This document shows, in pieces, positions 53,683-60,317 of a DNA stretch of 60,317 nt. The stretch covers positions 1-60,317 of the forward strand of contig JAJTGB010000003.1 of the NCBI GenBank assembly GCA_021298995.1, in the 5' to 3' direction. The stretch comes from Comamonadaceae bacterium. Its GTDB lineage: Bacteria > Pseudomonadota > Gammaproteobacteria > Burkholderiales > Burkholderiaceae_C. The translations under genes and the position numbers were made by a program. The notes below the pieces were generated by a model. It ran no database searches and had not been told where the DNA came from. It worked only from the letters and a program-made list of their open reading frames with translations. The number at the start of each line of letters is the position of its first letter. The stretch's first letter is position 1.

Positions 53683-54591
53683 ATGGCGCTAGAGACTCTT
53701 GATCGCTCTCCCCCACCCTTTTTCAGGGTGGGCTTTGCGCCTCTCACCAAACTCATCTTTTTTTCAGCTTTGTCCTTGTTGCTCATGTTTGGTGACAAGC
53801 AGCTGCAATTCACCAAGCCCATTCGCGCAGGGCTCTCCACACTCATTTTGCCTGTTCAGTGGTTGGTGCTTCAGCCTGGACAAGCATTGGACTCATTGGG
53901 CAAGTATTTTCAAAGCTTGACACAAGCCCAAGAAAATCTCAAGGCCGCAGATCTCAAAGCCCTTCAACTTTCTGTTCGCTCACAACAAGTCGAGCAATTG
54001 CAAATTGAAAATCAAACACTGCGCCAATTGATGGGACTGTCATCCAATATTCCTGTGCCCTCTCAAGCCGCCGAAATTTTGTTTGATATCCCAGATCCCT
54101 ATAACCAACGCCTAATGCTTAACAAAGGACAAGTCGATGGCGTCGCTTTGGGATCACCGGTCATTGATGCGGGCGGTGTGATTGGTCAAATCACGCGCTT
54201 ATTGCCCATGACGGCTGAAGTCACACTTTTAACCGACCACCAACAAAGCATTCCTGTTTTGAACAGCCGAACAGGCGCGCGCAATATCACCAACGGCGAC
54301 ATGCTAGAGGGCGTGCCAATGATTGAGTTGAAGTTTGTACCCGCCAGCGCCGACGTCAAAGAAGGTGACTTGCTCACCACCAGTGGCATCGATGGTGTTT
54401 ATCCAGCGGGACTTCAAGTTGCCCGCATTAGCCACATTGAAAGGCGTGTCGATATTTCTTTTGCGCGCATTCACGCCACACCGCTGGCAGAGCTTCAAGG
54501 TCGGCATGTCTTGATCCTTCAGCCCACTGGCGCCAATACTGCAGCGGCCGCTACAGCCGCTGCAACACCGGGTAAGGGTAAAGCGCCATGA
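53683..54591 (+). CDS. mreC: Rod-shape-determining protein MreC
   Basis: Bitopic periplasmic scaffold, 302 residues. A transmembrane helix lies at about 22-40, a coiled coil at about 75-115, then the two beta-barrel domains with NKGQVDGVALGSPVIDAGGVIGQI split in the first, LLTDHQQSIPVLNSRTG, and the EGDLLTTSGIDGVYPAGLQVA block. The C-terminus is alanine-rich. It overlaps mreD by ATGA. Confidence 0.94.
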   Translation: MALETLDRSPPPFFRVGFAPLTKLIFFSALSLLLMFGDKQLQFTKPIRAGLSTLILPVQWLVLQPGQALDSLGKYFQSLTQAQENLKAADLKALQLSVRSQQVEQLQIENQTLRQLMGLSSNIPVPSQAAEILFDIPDPYNQRLMLNKGQVDGVALGSPVIDAGGVIGQITRLLPMTAEVTLLTDHQQSIPVLNSRTGARNITNGDMLEGVPMIELKFVPASADVKEGDLLTTSGIDGVYPAGLQVARISHIERRVDISFARIHATPLAELQGRHVLILQPTGANTAAAATAAATPGKGKAP

Positions 54592-55109
54592 TCATGGAGC
54601 GACGCGAGGCCTTGTTGCTGCCTGTGAGCCCTTGGTTCATTGCGGGCAGTTTGATTGGCGCATTGCTTTTGAGCATGTTGTTGAGTTTTTCACAAGCTCT
54701 GTGGTTGCCCGACGTGTTGGCGGTCTACATATTTTTTTGGGGCATTCATCAACCCCGTAGAGTGGGCATGGCCATTGCCTTCTTCTTAGGTCTTTGGATG
54801 GATGTGCAGCATTCATCCTTGTTGGGTCAGCATGCCCTTTCTTATGTGGTGCTCAGCTATTTTGCGTTCAGCTTGCACCGGCGATTGCTTTGGTTCCCGA
54901 TCAAAGATCAAATGCTGCAAATTGCACCTTTCTTTATCTTGGCAGAAGCCATGGGCCTGCTCATTCGCCTAAGCACTGGCGATGACTTCCCTGGTTGGCC
55001 CATGTTGCTCGCACCATTTTTAGAAACCTTGTTGTGGCCCGTTGCCAATTTCATCTTGCTCGCGCCACAACGTCGGGCACATGACCCCGACGCCAATCGG
55101 CCGATCTAA
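54588..55109 (+). CDS. mreD: Rod-shape-determining protein MreD
   Basis: A 173-residue inner-membrane protein with about five to six helices. Blocks LPDVLAVYIFFWGIHQPRRVGM, AFFLGLWMDVQHSSLLGQHAL and YFAFSLHRRLLWFP are typical. It links MreC to PBP2 function. The ATG at 54588 overlaps the mreC stop; a second ATG two codons on is also possible. Confidence 0.92.
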   Translation: MIMERREALLLPVSPWFIAGSLIGALLLSMLLSFSQALWLPDVLAVYIFFWGIHQPRRVGMAIAFFLGLWMDVQHSSLLGQHALSYVVLSYFAFSLHRRLLWFPIKDQMLQIAPFFILAEAMGLLIRLSTGDDFPGWPMLLAPFLETLLWPVANFILLAPQRRAHDPDANRPI

Positions 55110-55112
55110 ACC

Positions 55113-56951
55113 ATGGCCTTTCATCTGCCCTCGTTAAGCGAGTTGCGCAACACCGAATTTGAAATTTTCAAATTTCAAACCCGCGTGATGGTGATACAAG
55201 GCGTTGTACTTTTGTGTTTTGCGTTGCTGGGCATGCGCACGCCCTCGCGCGTGAAGGACGTCGAAGCCACCATCGACAGATTGTCTGAAATCGTTGATAT
55301 TCCATTGCGCGACAGACGCCGCTTTAAGCGAATGCGCGAGGAGTCCAAAAACTTTGACTCGCTGCCCATTCGATCTCGACTCACCGACGAGGAAGTTGCC
55401 AAGTTCACAGCGCAGCAATTTCAATTTCCGGGCGTCGAGATCAAGGCCAGGTTGTTTCGCAACTATCCCTTTGGTCATTTGGGCAGCCACGTCGTGGGCT
55501 ACATCGGTCGCATCAACCAAAAAGAAAAAGAGCAACTTGAAGAAAGCGACGAAGAAGCCAATTACCGTGGTACGCAGTACATTGGCAAACTGGGCGTCGA
55601 GCAACGTTACGAACGTGAATTGCACGGCATCACTGGTGTTCAAGAAGTAGAAACATCTGCCGGCGGACGAGCCGTCAGAAGGTTGGCCAGCAAGCCTGCA
55701 ACGCCTGGTCAAAACGTGGTGCTCTCGATCGACATCAAATTGCAAAAGATGATTGAAGATCTCTACGGCGATCGGCGTGGGGCTTTGGTTGCGCTTGATC
55801 CTCGCACCGGTGAAATTTTGGCGTTTGTCAGCAAGCCCACTTTTGACCCCAACTTGTTTGTCGACGGCATTGACAGCGAGAGTTGGAAAATGCTCAGTGA
55901 GTCGATTGACAAACCGCTTCTCAATCGAGCCATGCGGGGCACCTATCCGCCTGGCTCCACCTACAAGCCCTTCATGGCGCTTGCTGCACTTGAAACAGGC
56001 AAACGCAGTGCCAGCGAAATCACCAACGACACCGGTTCTTGGACATATGGTGGTCACACCTTCAGAAGCCACGGCGATGGGGGTTTAGGGCCCGTCGACA
56101 TGGTTCGCTCCATCGTGCTGTCTAGCAATGTTTATTACTACTCATTGGCTAACACCATGGGGGTCGACACCATCCATGACTTTATGAAGCCCCTGGGTTT
56201 CGGTCAAATCACTGGGCTCGATTTGCCCGGCGAACTGCGCGGCACCTTGCCCAGCACCGAATGGAAAAAGAAGACTTATAAAAAACCAGAACAGCAACGT
56301 TGGTATGGCGGTGAAACAATTTCCTTGGGCATTGGACAGGGCTACAACGCATTCACCATGTTGCAATTGGCCAATGCAACCGCCATTTTGGCCAACGGCG
56401 GTACCTCCCACAAACCTCGCTTGGTCATGGCCACCCAAGATCCCATACAGCGGGTCGATCGCTCGGTGATGAGCGATGCGCCTGTCAATTTGGGTTACAA
56501 GCCAGAACACGTGGAAGTGATCAAACAAGGCTTGATTGGTGTTGCCAAAGACGGCACCTCAGCCCGTGTGTTTGCAGGCACGCCCTATCAAAGCGCTGGC
56601 AAAACTGGCACAGCGCAAGCGGTGACCATTGGTCAAAAAGACAAGTACAACGCCAGCAAGCTGGAAGAGCATCAGCGCGACCATGCTTTGTACATGGCTT
56701 TTGCGCCTGCAGACAATCCGCAAATTGCCTTGGCCATCGTGGTAGAAAACGCAGGCTTTGGTGCAGCCCAAGCAGCGCCCATTGCCAGACGCGTTTTTGA
56801 CTATTGGTTATTGGGCGACTATCCCAGCGTAGAAGACATCGAGGCCTCACAGAAAGGCCTGGCATCAACGCCCATTGGCAAACGCAGACGCAAAGAAGAT
56901 ATTCAGCTTGTGCCGAGTGAAGGCGTGGTGGGAGGCGTTAAAAATCGCTGA
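55113..56951 (+). CDS. mrdA: Penicillin-binding protein 2, with an apparent internal deletion
   Basis: PBP2 is the transpeptidase of the elongasome. The catalytic domain is intact: SxxK at S282-K285 in PPGSTYKPF, SSN at 337-339, KTG at 497-499. The N-terminal transmembrane helix lies at about 24-40. However, M41-R42 runs straight into TPSRVKDVEATIDRL. In relatives about 50-55 residues come between these, including the conserved PNRG-x-I-x-DRNG segment of the pedestal region. The frame is kept across the loss, at about 55236-55241, and total length is 612 where about 660 is expected. It is either a true deletion or an assembly fault. It starts 3 bases after mreD. Confidence 0.9.
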   Translation: MAFHLPSLSELRNTEFEIFKFQTRVMVIQGVVLLCFALLGMRTPSRVKDVEATIDRLSEIVDIPLRDRRRFKRMREESKNFDSLPIRSRLTDEEVAKFTAQQFQFPGVEIKARLFRNYPFGHLGSHVVGYIGRINQKEKEQLEESDEEANYRGTQYIGKLGVEQRYERELHGITGVQEVETSAGGRAVRRLASKPATPGQNVVLSIDIKLQKMIEDLYGDRRGALVALDPRTGEILAFVSKPTFDPNLFVDGIDSESWKMLSESIDKPLLNRAMRGTYPPGSTYKPFMALAALETGKRSASEITNDTGSWTYGGHTFRSHGDGGLGPVDMVRSIVLSSNVYYYSLANTMGVDTIHDFMKPLGFGQITGLDLPGELRGTLPSTEWKKKTYKKPEQQRWYGGETISLGIGQGYNAFTMLQLANATAILANGGTSHKPRLVMATQDPIQRVDRSVMSDAPVNLGYKPEHVEVIKQGLIGVAKDGTSARVFAGTPYQSAGKTGTAQAVTIGQKDKYNASKLEEHQRDHALYMAFAPADNPQIALAIVVENAGFGAAQAAPIARRVFDYWLLGDYPSVEDIEASQKGLASTPIGKRRRKEDIQLVPSEGVVGGVKNR

Positions 56952-56956
56952 TCAAG

Positions 56957-57032
56957 TGGTGCGGCTGGCGGGGATCGAACCCACGACCCTTGGCTTCGGA
57001 GGCCAATACTCTATCCACTGAGCTACAGCCGC
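56957..57032 (-). tRNA. tRNA-Arg (anticodon CCG)
   Basis: On the minus strand a 76-base cloverleaf reads from GCGGCTG (5' acceptor) to CAGCCGC, A and encoded CCA. The D arm has AGCTCAGTGGAT, the anticodon loop is CTCCGAA between TTGGC and GCCAA, giving anticodon CCG, and the T arm is GTGGGTTCGATCCC. It reads CGG codons. It ends 5 bases from the mrdA stop on the other strand. Confidence 0.96.
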
Positions 57033-57122
57033 GCCTGATTCATTGCTAACAGTAGCGGCCAATTATGGCATGCGCCCTCGCAATTCAGGGCTTGCCACGG
57101 CCAAGCGCTGGGTCTCGGAGGT

Positions 57123-57128
57123 TATAAT
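57123..57128 (+). promoter_or_regulatory. Candidate -10 element for the cytochrome c gene
   Basis: A perfect TATAAT lies 57 bases before the cytochrome ATG. No good -35 hexamer stands at the right distance, so the promoter would be activator-dependent or weak. The start site would fall near 57135, at the edge of the FNR-type box. Confidence 0.5.
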
Positions 57129-57134
57129 CGAAAG

Positions 57135-57148
57135 TTGATTCCGATCAA
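57135..57148. promoter_or_regulatory. FNR/ANR-type box upstream of the cytochrome c gene
   Basis: TTGATTCCGATCAA matches the consensus TTGAT-N4-ATCAA exactly. It lies 7 bases downstream of the TATAAT and 36 bases before the ATG. Bound there, an FNR-like regulator would be expected to repress the upstream promoter when oxygen is low; activation would need a different start site. Confidence 0.7.
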
Positions 57149-57184
57149 CCGGATACAGTTCTATAGAGATTCATTGAGGACGCT

Positions 57185-57709
57185 ATGAGCGACAAAAGCC
57201 ACGATCAAGCCCACGAAGACCACACTGGCCCGGTCAAAACCCCCAAGCAAATGTTGATGCTGAGCTTTGCCTCTTTCATCATTCCCGTTTTCATCATCAT
57301 TGGCCTGGTGTACTACGTCACCTCTGCCAACAAAACAGCCCCCGGCGGTGACACTGAGCGTGCTGTTGCAGAGCGCATTCAAAAAGTAGGCATGGTTGAA
57401 GTGCGCGATGCCAATCGGCCCATGAAGGCCGGCCAAGAAGTGTACAAAGCCCAATGCGCTGCTTGCCACGATGCGGGTGCGGCTGGTGCACCTAAGTTTG
57501 CCGATGCAGGTGCCTGGGCGCCTCGCCTCAAAACAGGTTATGACGCTTTGGTCAACTCTGTGCTCAAAGGCAAGGGCGCCATGGGTGCCCAAGGTGGCGG
57601 CGATTACAGCGACCTGGAAATTGCCCGCGCAGTGGCTTACCTCACATCGTCCGCTGGTGGCAAGTTCAAAGAGCCAGAAGCTCCTGCTGCACCTGCTGAG
57701 AAAAAGTAA
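57185..57709 (+). CDS. Membrane-anchored class I cytochrome c (c5-like)
   Basis: A 174-residue protein with one N-terminal transmembrane anchor (about 22-46) and a cytochrome c domain. The haem site is CAACH in VYKAQCAACHDAG, and the distal methionine is likely in KGKGAMGAQGGG. This fits the cytochrome c5 family of electron carriers. The start follows a TGAGGA site. It stands alone, with its own terminator downstream and an FNR-type box upstream, so oxygen control is plausible. Confidence 0.9.
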   Translation: MSDKSHDQAHEDHTGPVKTPKQMLMLSFASFIIPVFIIIGLVYYVTSANKTAPGGDTERAVAERIQKVGMVEVRDANRPMKAGQEVYKAQCAACHDAGAAGAPKFADAGAWAPRLKTGYDALVNSVLKGKGAMGAQGGGDYSDLEIARAVAYLTSSAGGKFKEPEAPAAPAEKK

Positions 57710-57747
57710 TTCTGTTTTGCCAGCCCCCTTTTAAGCGGGCTTGCTTC

Positions 57748-57787
57748 AAAACCGCTCGATGAACGTGATGCGCGTCAGAGCGGTTTT
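57748..57787 (+). terminator. Rho-independent terminator of the cytochrome c gene
   Basis: AAAACCGCTC (57748-57757) pairs with GAGCGGTTTT (57778-57787), and a T-run continues on the plus strand. The loop is 20 bases. The stop of the convergent minus-strand gene lies in the loop. Confidence 0.8.
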
Positions 57788-58320
57788 TTATTGTCTTCTT
57801 GTGGGCTGAGGGTGAACCCAAATTGAGACGGCATGTCAAAGCAGTCGATGGTTTCTAAGGGCCAAAGATGGTTCTCCAAACCTTCTGCCGCCATGGCCAC
57901 ATCCAATGTGTGAAGCAAGCCAAAGCCCAAGTCCGTTTGAAAATACACCCGTCCCGTTTGGTCGGTAAAGCAAATTTGGGCTGATGCTTCTTGACCGGTT
58001 TGTGAGGTCAATTTGAAGTCAGATGACAAGCGCCAAACAAAAGGCGTGGCGGCCAACTCCACATAAACACGCTGCGGTCCATTTTGAAAATACCAAGCGC
58101 CCTTTGCATCGACAGCGTAATTGCGGTGAATGAATTCGATCAGTTTATCGTGTTGAAGCAACGAGCCCTTAGAGCCAGGTAGGCCACTTTGAAAACGCCC
58201 ACATGCTTGCGCTTGGTCATCTCTGAGATACCAATGTCCGCGTTCATCCAAGCCCAACCAGCCAAAACAATGCGGCACATTGGGCCACTTGGTCATTGCT
58301 TGTTTGACAATATCGTCCAT
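57775..58320 (-). CDS. Conserved betaproteobacterial protein of unknown function
   Basis: A 181-residue soluble protein. Recognisable segments are WPNVPHCFGWLGLDERGHW near the start, FIHRNYAVDAKGAWYFQNGPQRVYVEL in parts in the middle, and LDVAMAAEGLENHLWPLE near the end. I believe it belongs to a DUF found in Burkholderiales but cannot name it with certainty. There is no signal peptide or membrane segment. It follows the hydrolase gene's upstream end in a separate position, 10 bases before the hydrolase stop. Confidence 0.75.
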   Translation of the reverse strand: MDDIVKQAMTKWPNVPHCFGWLGLDERGHWYLRDDQAQACGRFQSGLPGSKGSLLQHDKLIEFIHRNYAVDAKGAWYFQNGPQRVYVELAATPFVWRLSSDFKLTSQTGQEASAQICFTDQTGRVYFQTDLGFGLLHTLDVAMAAEGLENHLWPLETIDCFDMPSQFGFTLSPQEDNKKPL

Positions 58321-58330
58321 GGCTTAGATC

Positions 58331-59320
58331 TTAGGGGATGTGCTGCAAAAGCCATTGACCCACAGCCTGCGGCATGGCTTTCAAGTGTCCGGGCAATGCG
58401 CCGCTGGCAAACCCCACATGGCCCCCACCTGTTGGCTGCCACAGTTTTACGTGAGTGCTAACTTGCGCCTGCGTTGGTAAACTGCTTGATGGTATGAACG
58501 GATCGTTTTGAGCATTCAAAGCCAAAGCAGGTACAGCAACTTGGCCCATGAGGGGCAAAGCGGAGGCCCTCAACCAATAATCATCGGTGTTTTGAAAGCC
58601 ATGCAAGGGCGCAGTGAACACATCGTCAAACTCGTACAAATCTTTGGCGGCCATCAATTTGTGTGCATCAAAGAGGCCAGGAAACTGCTTGAGTTTGGCC
58701 ATGGCTTTGGGCTTCATGCTGCGCAAAAACATGCGCGTGTAAACCTGTCGATTAAAGCCTTCACCAATGGCTTTGCCGCTGGCTGTCAAATCTAAAGGTG
58801 AGCAAATGCTGGCGATGGCTTTCACAATTTGCTGTGCAGACTGACCATTCTCACCCGCCCAGCGCATCAAGGCATTGCCCCCCAACGACACGCCTGCCGC
58901 CACAATTCCAGGTCTGTTTTGTGCTTCTGCCTGTTGCTTGAAATGGCGCAGCAAATGGTCTACCTCCTCATGGTCACCCGAATGATATGCGCGGGGCATC
59001 ACATTCAAAGTACCACTGCATCCTCTGAAGTGAGGCACCGCCACATCGCAGCCGTTTTGCAAACCCCAGTCGGCAAAAGCTTGCGCATAGTGGCTGCTTG
59101 AAGAGCCTTCGAGGCCGTGAAACAGCACCAGCAAAGGTCGCTTCGATGTCGCTCTATCGGCTTCACAAAAATCAACATCGACAAAGTCAGCGTCGGGCGT
59201 GGGCCAGCGTTCGCGCCGCCAATGCGGTGCAAAGACCTCAAACCTGCGCGACCACAAGGCTGGCCAAATGGTTTGCAAATGACCGCCAGGCAGCCAAGGG
59301 GGGGCTGAATAGTCTGTCAA
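58331..59320 (-). CDS. YheT-family alpha/beta hydrolase
   Basis: Alpha/beta hydrolase of 329 residues in the YheT/EMB8 group. Typical are PPWLPGGHLQTIWPAL at the N-terminus, VLFHGLEGSSSSHYAQAF, FRGCSGTLNVMPRAYHSGD, and the nucleophile elbow VAAGVSLGGNALMRWAGE. The acid and histidine are likely in LNAQNDPFIPSSSLP and GGHVGFASG. I chose the TTG at 59320, which overlaps the stop of the upstream gene as TTGA and starts the conserved part; an upstream ATG adds residues antisense-like in composition. Substrates are unknown. Confidence 0.85.
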   Translation of the reverse strand: MTDYSAPPWLPGGHLQTIWPALWSRRFEVFAPHWRRERWPTPDADFVDVDFCEADRATSKRPLLVLFHGLEGSSSSHYAQAFADWGLQNGCDVAVPHFRGCSGTLNVMPRAYHSGDHEEVDHLLRHFKQQAEAQNRPGIVAAGVSLGGNALMRWAGENGQSAQQIVKAIASICSPLDLTASGKAIGEGFNRQVYTRMFLRSMKPKAMAKLKQFPGLFDAHKLMAAKDLYEFDDVFTAPLHGFQNTDDYWLRASALPLMGQVAVPALALNAQNDPFIPSSSLPTQAQVSTHVKLWQPTGGGHVGFASGALPGHLKAMPQAVGQWLLQHIP

Positions 59321-59766
59321 TGCAGTGTTGAAGGGCTGGAGGAAACTTCTGCAGGCGCATTGGGCGTACCCGGACTGGCGTGATGCGCCACCATGCGCCA
59401 ACCCTGGGGCGTCTTGTGATACACGTTGGTGGCCAATACATAGGCCGTCTGCGGGCCATCGGGGCCCAGCACTTCAACCCGCTCAACCAAGTGGTGCATG
59501 GCACTGGCCAAGGATTCAACCTTGTGCACTTGCGTTGGATGCGCTTGAACCGTGCCATTGGCAAACATGGCTTCAAAGGTGGCGCGGATGGCACCAGCCC
59601 CAATGAGTCTTGGGCCTCCTGGGTGCACGCACACAATTTCCTCTTCGTCCGCCCAGCAAGCCATCAAACGCTCAATGTCGCCTTCTTTCAGTGCGTCATA
59701 AAAAGCCGCCTCGATGTCGTCAGGGTTGCCGCCCAATGTGGCCGCTTGAAGTTTGGCTTTGCGCAT
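59317..59766 (-). CDS. SnoaL/NTF2-like fold protein
   Basis: A 149-residue cone-fold protein. The pattern IEAAFYDALKEGDIERLMACWADEEEIVCVHPGG in parts, then IRATFEAMFANG and the C-terminal TPQGWRMVAHHASPG, matches the nuclear-transport-factor-2-like/ketosteroid-isomerase-like family. A catalytic role is possible but not shown. It overlaps the hydrolase start, so the two are translationally coupled. Confidence 0.8.
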   Translation of the reverse strand: MRKAKLQAATLGGNPDDIEAAFYDALKEGDIERLMACWADEEEIVCVHPGGPRLIGAGAIRATFEAMFANGTVQAHPTQVHKVESLASAMHHLVERVEVLGPDGPQTAYVLATNVYHKTPQGWRMVAHHASPGTPNAPAEVSSSPSTLH

Positions 59767-59784
59767 GGTGTCCTTAGAAGCAAA

Positions 59785-59806
59785 AAACCCGGCGTGCGCC
59801 GGGTTT
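59785..59806 (-). terminator. Rho-independent terminator downstream of atpC
   Basis: AAACCCGGCG, a TG loop and CGCCGGGTTT form a perfect 10-bp stem. On the minus strand six T residues follow, so it ends the atp operon transcript 34 bases after the atpC stop. Confidence 0.88.
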
Positions 59807-59839
59807 CAAAAAACGAACAGCGCGTTCAACGCCATCATT

Positions 59840-60256
59840 TTATTTTTTAGTGCGGAACTTGCGCAAGGCCGCCAGTTGGGCAGCAAACACTGCCAACTCG
59901 CTTTGCGCACGCGCCATGTCGATTTCGGATTTGGCATTGCGAAGCGCGTCTTCTGCAGAAGCTTTTGCAGCGTTGGCTTTTTCTTCGTCCAAATCTTTAC
60001 CGCGAATCGCAGTGTCTGACAGCACGGTCACGTGGTCGGGTTGCACTTCCAAAACGCCGCCAGCCACGAAGACAAACTCTTCGGTGCCATCGGTTTTTTC
60101 GATGCGAACAGAGCCAGCCTTGATGCGTGAAATCAACGGTGTATGACGGGGGTAAATGCCCAACTCGCCAGCCTCACCAGGCAATGCCACAAAACGGGCT
60201 TCGCCTGAGAAGATGGACTCTTCGGCACTGACCACATCAACGCGGATGGTGTTCAT
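59840..60256 (-). CDS. atpC: ATP synthase epsilon subunit
   Basis: The F1 epsilon subunit, 138 residues. N-terminal beta-sandwich blocks are [36 protein letters not shown] in parts, and [26 protein letters not shown] in parts. The C-terminal helical hairpin (about 88-135) can inhibit ATP hydrolysis. It follows atpD by 34 bases and ends the operon. Confidence 0.96.
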   Translation of the reverse strand: MNTIRVDVVSAEESIFSGEARFVALPGEAGELGIYPRHTPLISRIKAGSVRIEKTDGTEEFVFVAGGVLEVQPDHVTVLSDTAIRGKDLDEEKANAAKASAEDALRNAKSEIDMARAQSELAVFAAQLAALRKFRTKK

Positions 60257-60290
60257 AGTTTGTTCCTTGAAAAGGGTTTACAAAAATGGC

Positions 60291-60317
60291 TTACGCCATT
60301 TTCTTGGCCTTTTCGAA
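60291..60317 (-). CDS. atpD: 3' end of ATP synthase beta subunit gene
   Basis: The last eight codons on the minus strand read FEKAKKMA before TAA, the usual end of AtpD. The rest lies outside the window. Its place just upstream of atpC supports the call. Confidence 0.85.
   Translation of the reverse strand, partial: FEKAKKMA

Overview
The window is a dense, mostly syntenic piece of a betaproteobacterial chromosome. Gene content and order point to Burkholderiales, most likely a freshwater Comamonadaceae such as a Limnohabitans relative: recG-oxyR, rsmI next to yraN-diaA-dolP, gatCAB divergent from mreBCD-mrdA, DUF3567, PhaM, and the end of an atp operon. The taxon is an inference from families and synteny; no 16S gene is present. 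I saw no insertion sequence, CRISPR array, integrase or rRNA. One tRNA gene, Arg(CCG), is present. No gap between genes exceeds about 200 bases.

Layout. 1-3600: oxyR and recG, then a small HTH regulator with its own candidate operator. 3764-6104: queA and tgt of queuosine synthesis. 6126-7995: a FIST sensor protein and a frameshifted phaM. 8149-10649: a GST, an enoyl-CoA hydratase and an FAH-family hydrolase. 10810-21849: housekeeping and metabolism (DUF3108, DUF3567, an AbrB-type membrane protein, an omega-aminotransferase, purU, a GlcD-like oxidase, a YggS protein, a beta-hydroxyacid dehydrogenase) and the rsmI/yraN/diaA/dolP neighbourhood without lpoA. 21887-31148: one long minus-strand operon for the homoprotocatechuate meta-cleavage pathway, hpaR-G1-G2-E-D-F-H-I, continued by a class II aldolase, a PanE-like reductase and a DMT transporter. 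A perfect palindrome sits upstream of hpaR. 31275-35497: nitronate monooxygenase, radA, ilvE and a zinc-finger protein. 35528-38382: a polysaccharide patch with a broken glycosyltransferase, UDP-galactopyranose mutase and a DUF4422 protein. 38349-41351: an AmpG-like permease, a Tat-exported M48 peptidase and an MBL-fold hydrolase.

The most interesting region is 41443-45690. It is a compact, apparently complete double-glycine peptide export cassette: a HlyD-type adaptor, a small CPBP-like membrane protein with an altered active-site motif, a 70-residue peptide with a textbook GG leader, a strong intercistronic hairpin, and a C39-peptidase ABC exporter of CvaB size. It is a candidate undescribed microcin or peptide-signal system. 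The core shows no resemblance I recognise, is net acidic and carries one cysteine.

45687-60317: a methyltransferase, xthA, pyrE, a self-inhibited Fic protein with a C-terminal winged helix and palindromic repeats running into its start codon, gatBAC, mreBCD-mrdA, tRNA-Arg, a cytochrome c under a perfect FNR-type box, a hydrolase pair and atpC with the last codons of atpD. Three genes look damaged: phaM by a one-base loss, the glycosyltransferase by an internal deletion with frameshift, and mrdA by an in-frame loss of about 50-55 codons including a normally conserved region. The last is surprising in a core cell-wall gene and should be checked against reads.
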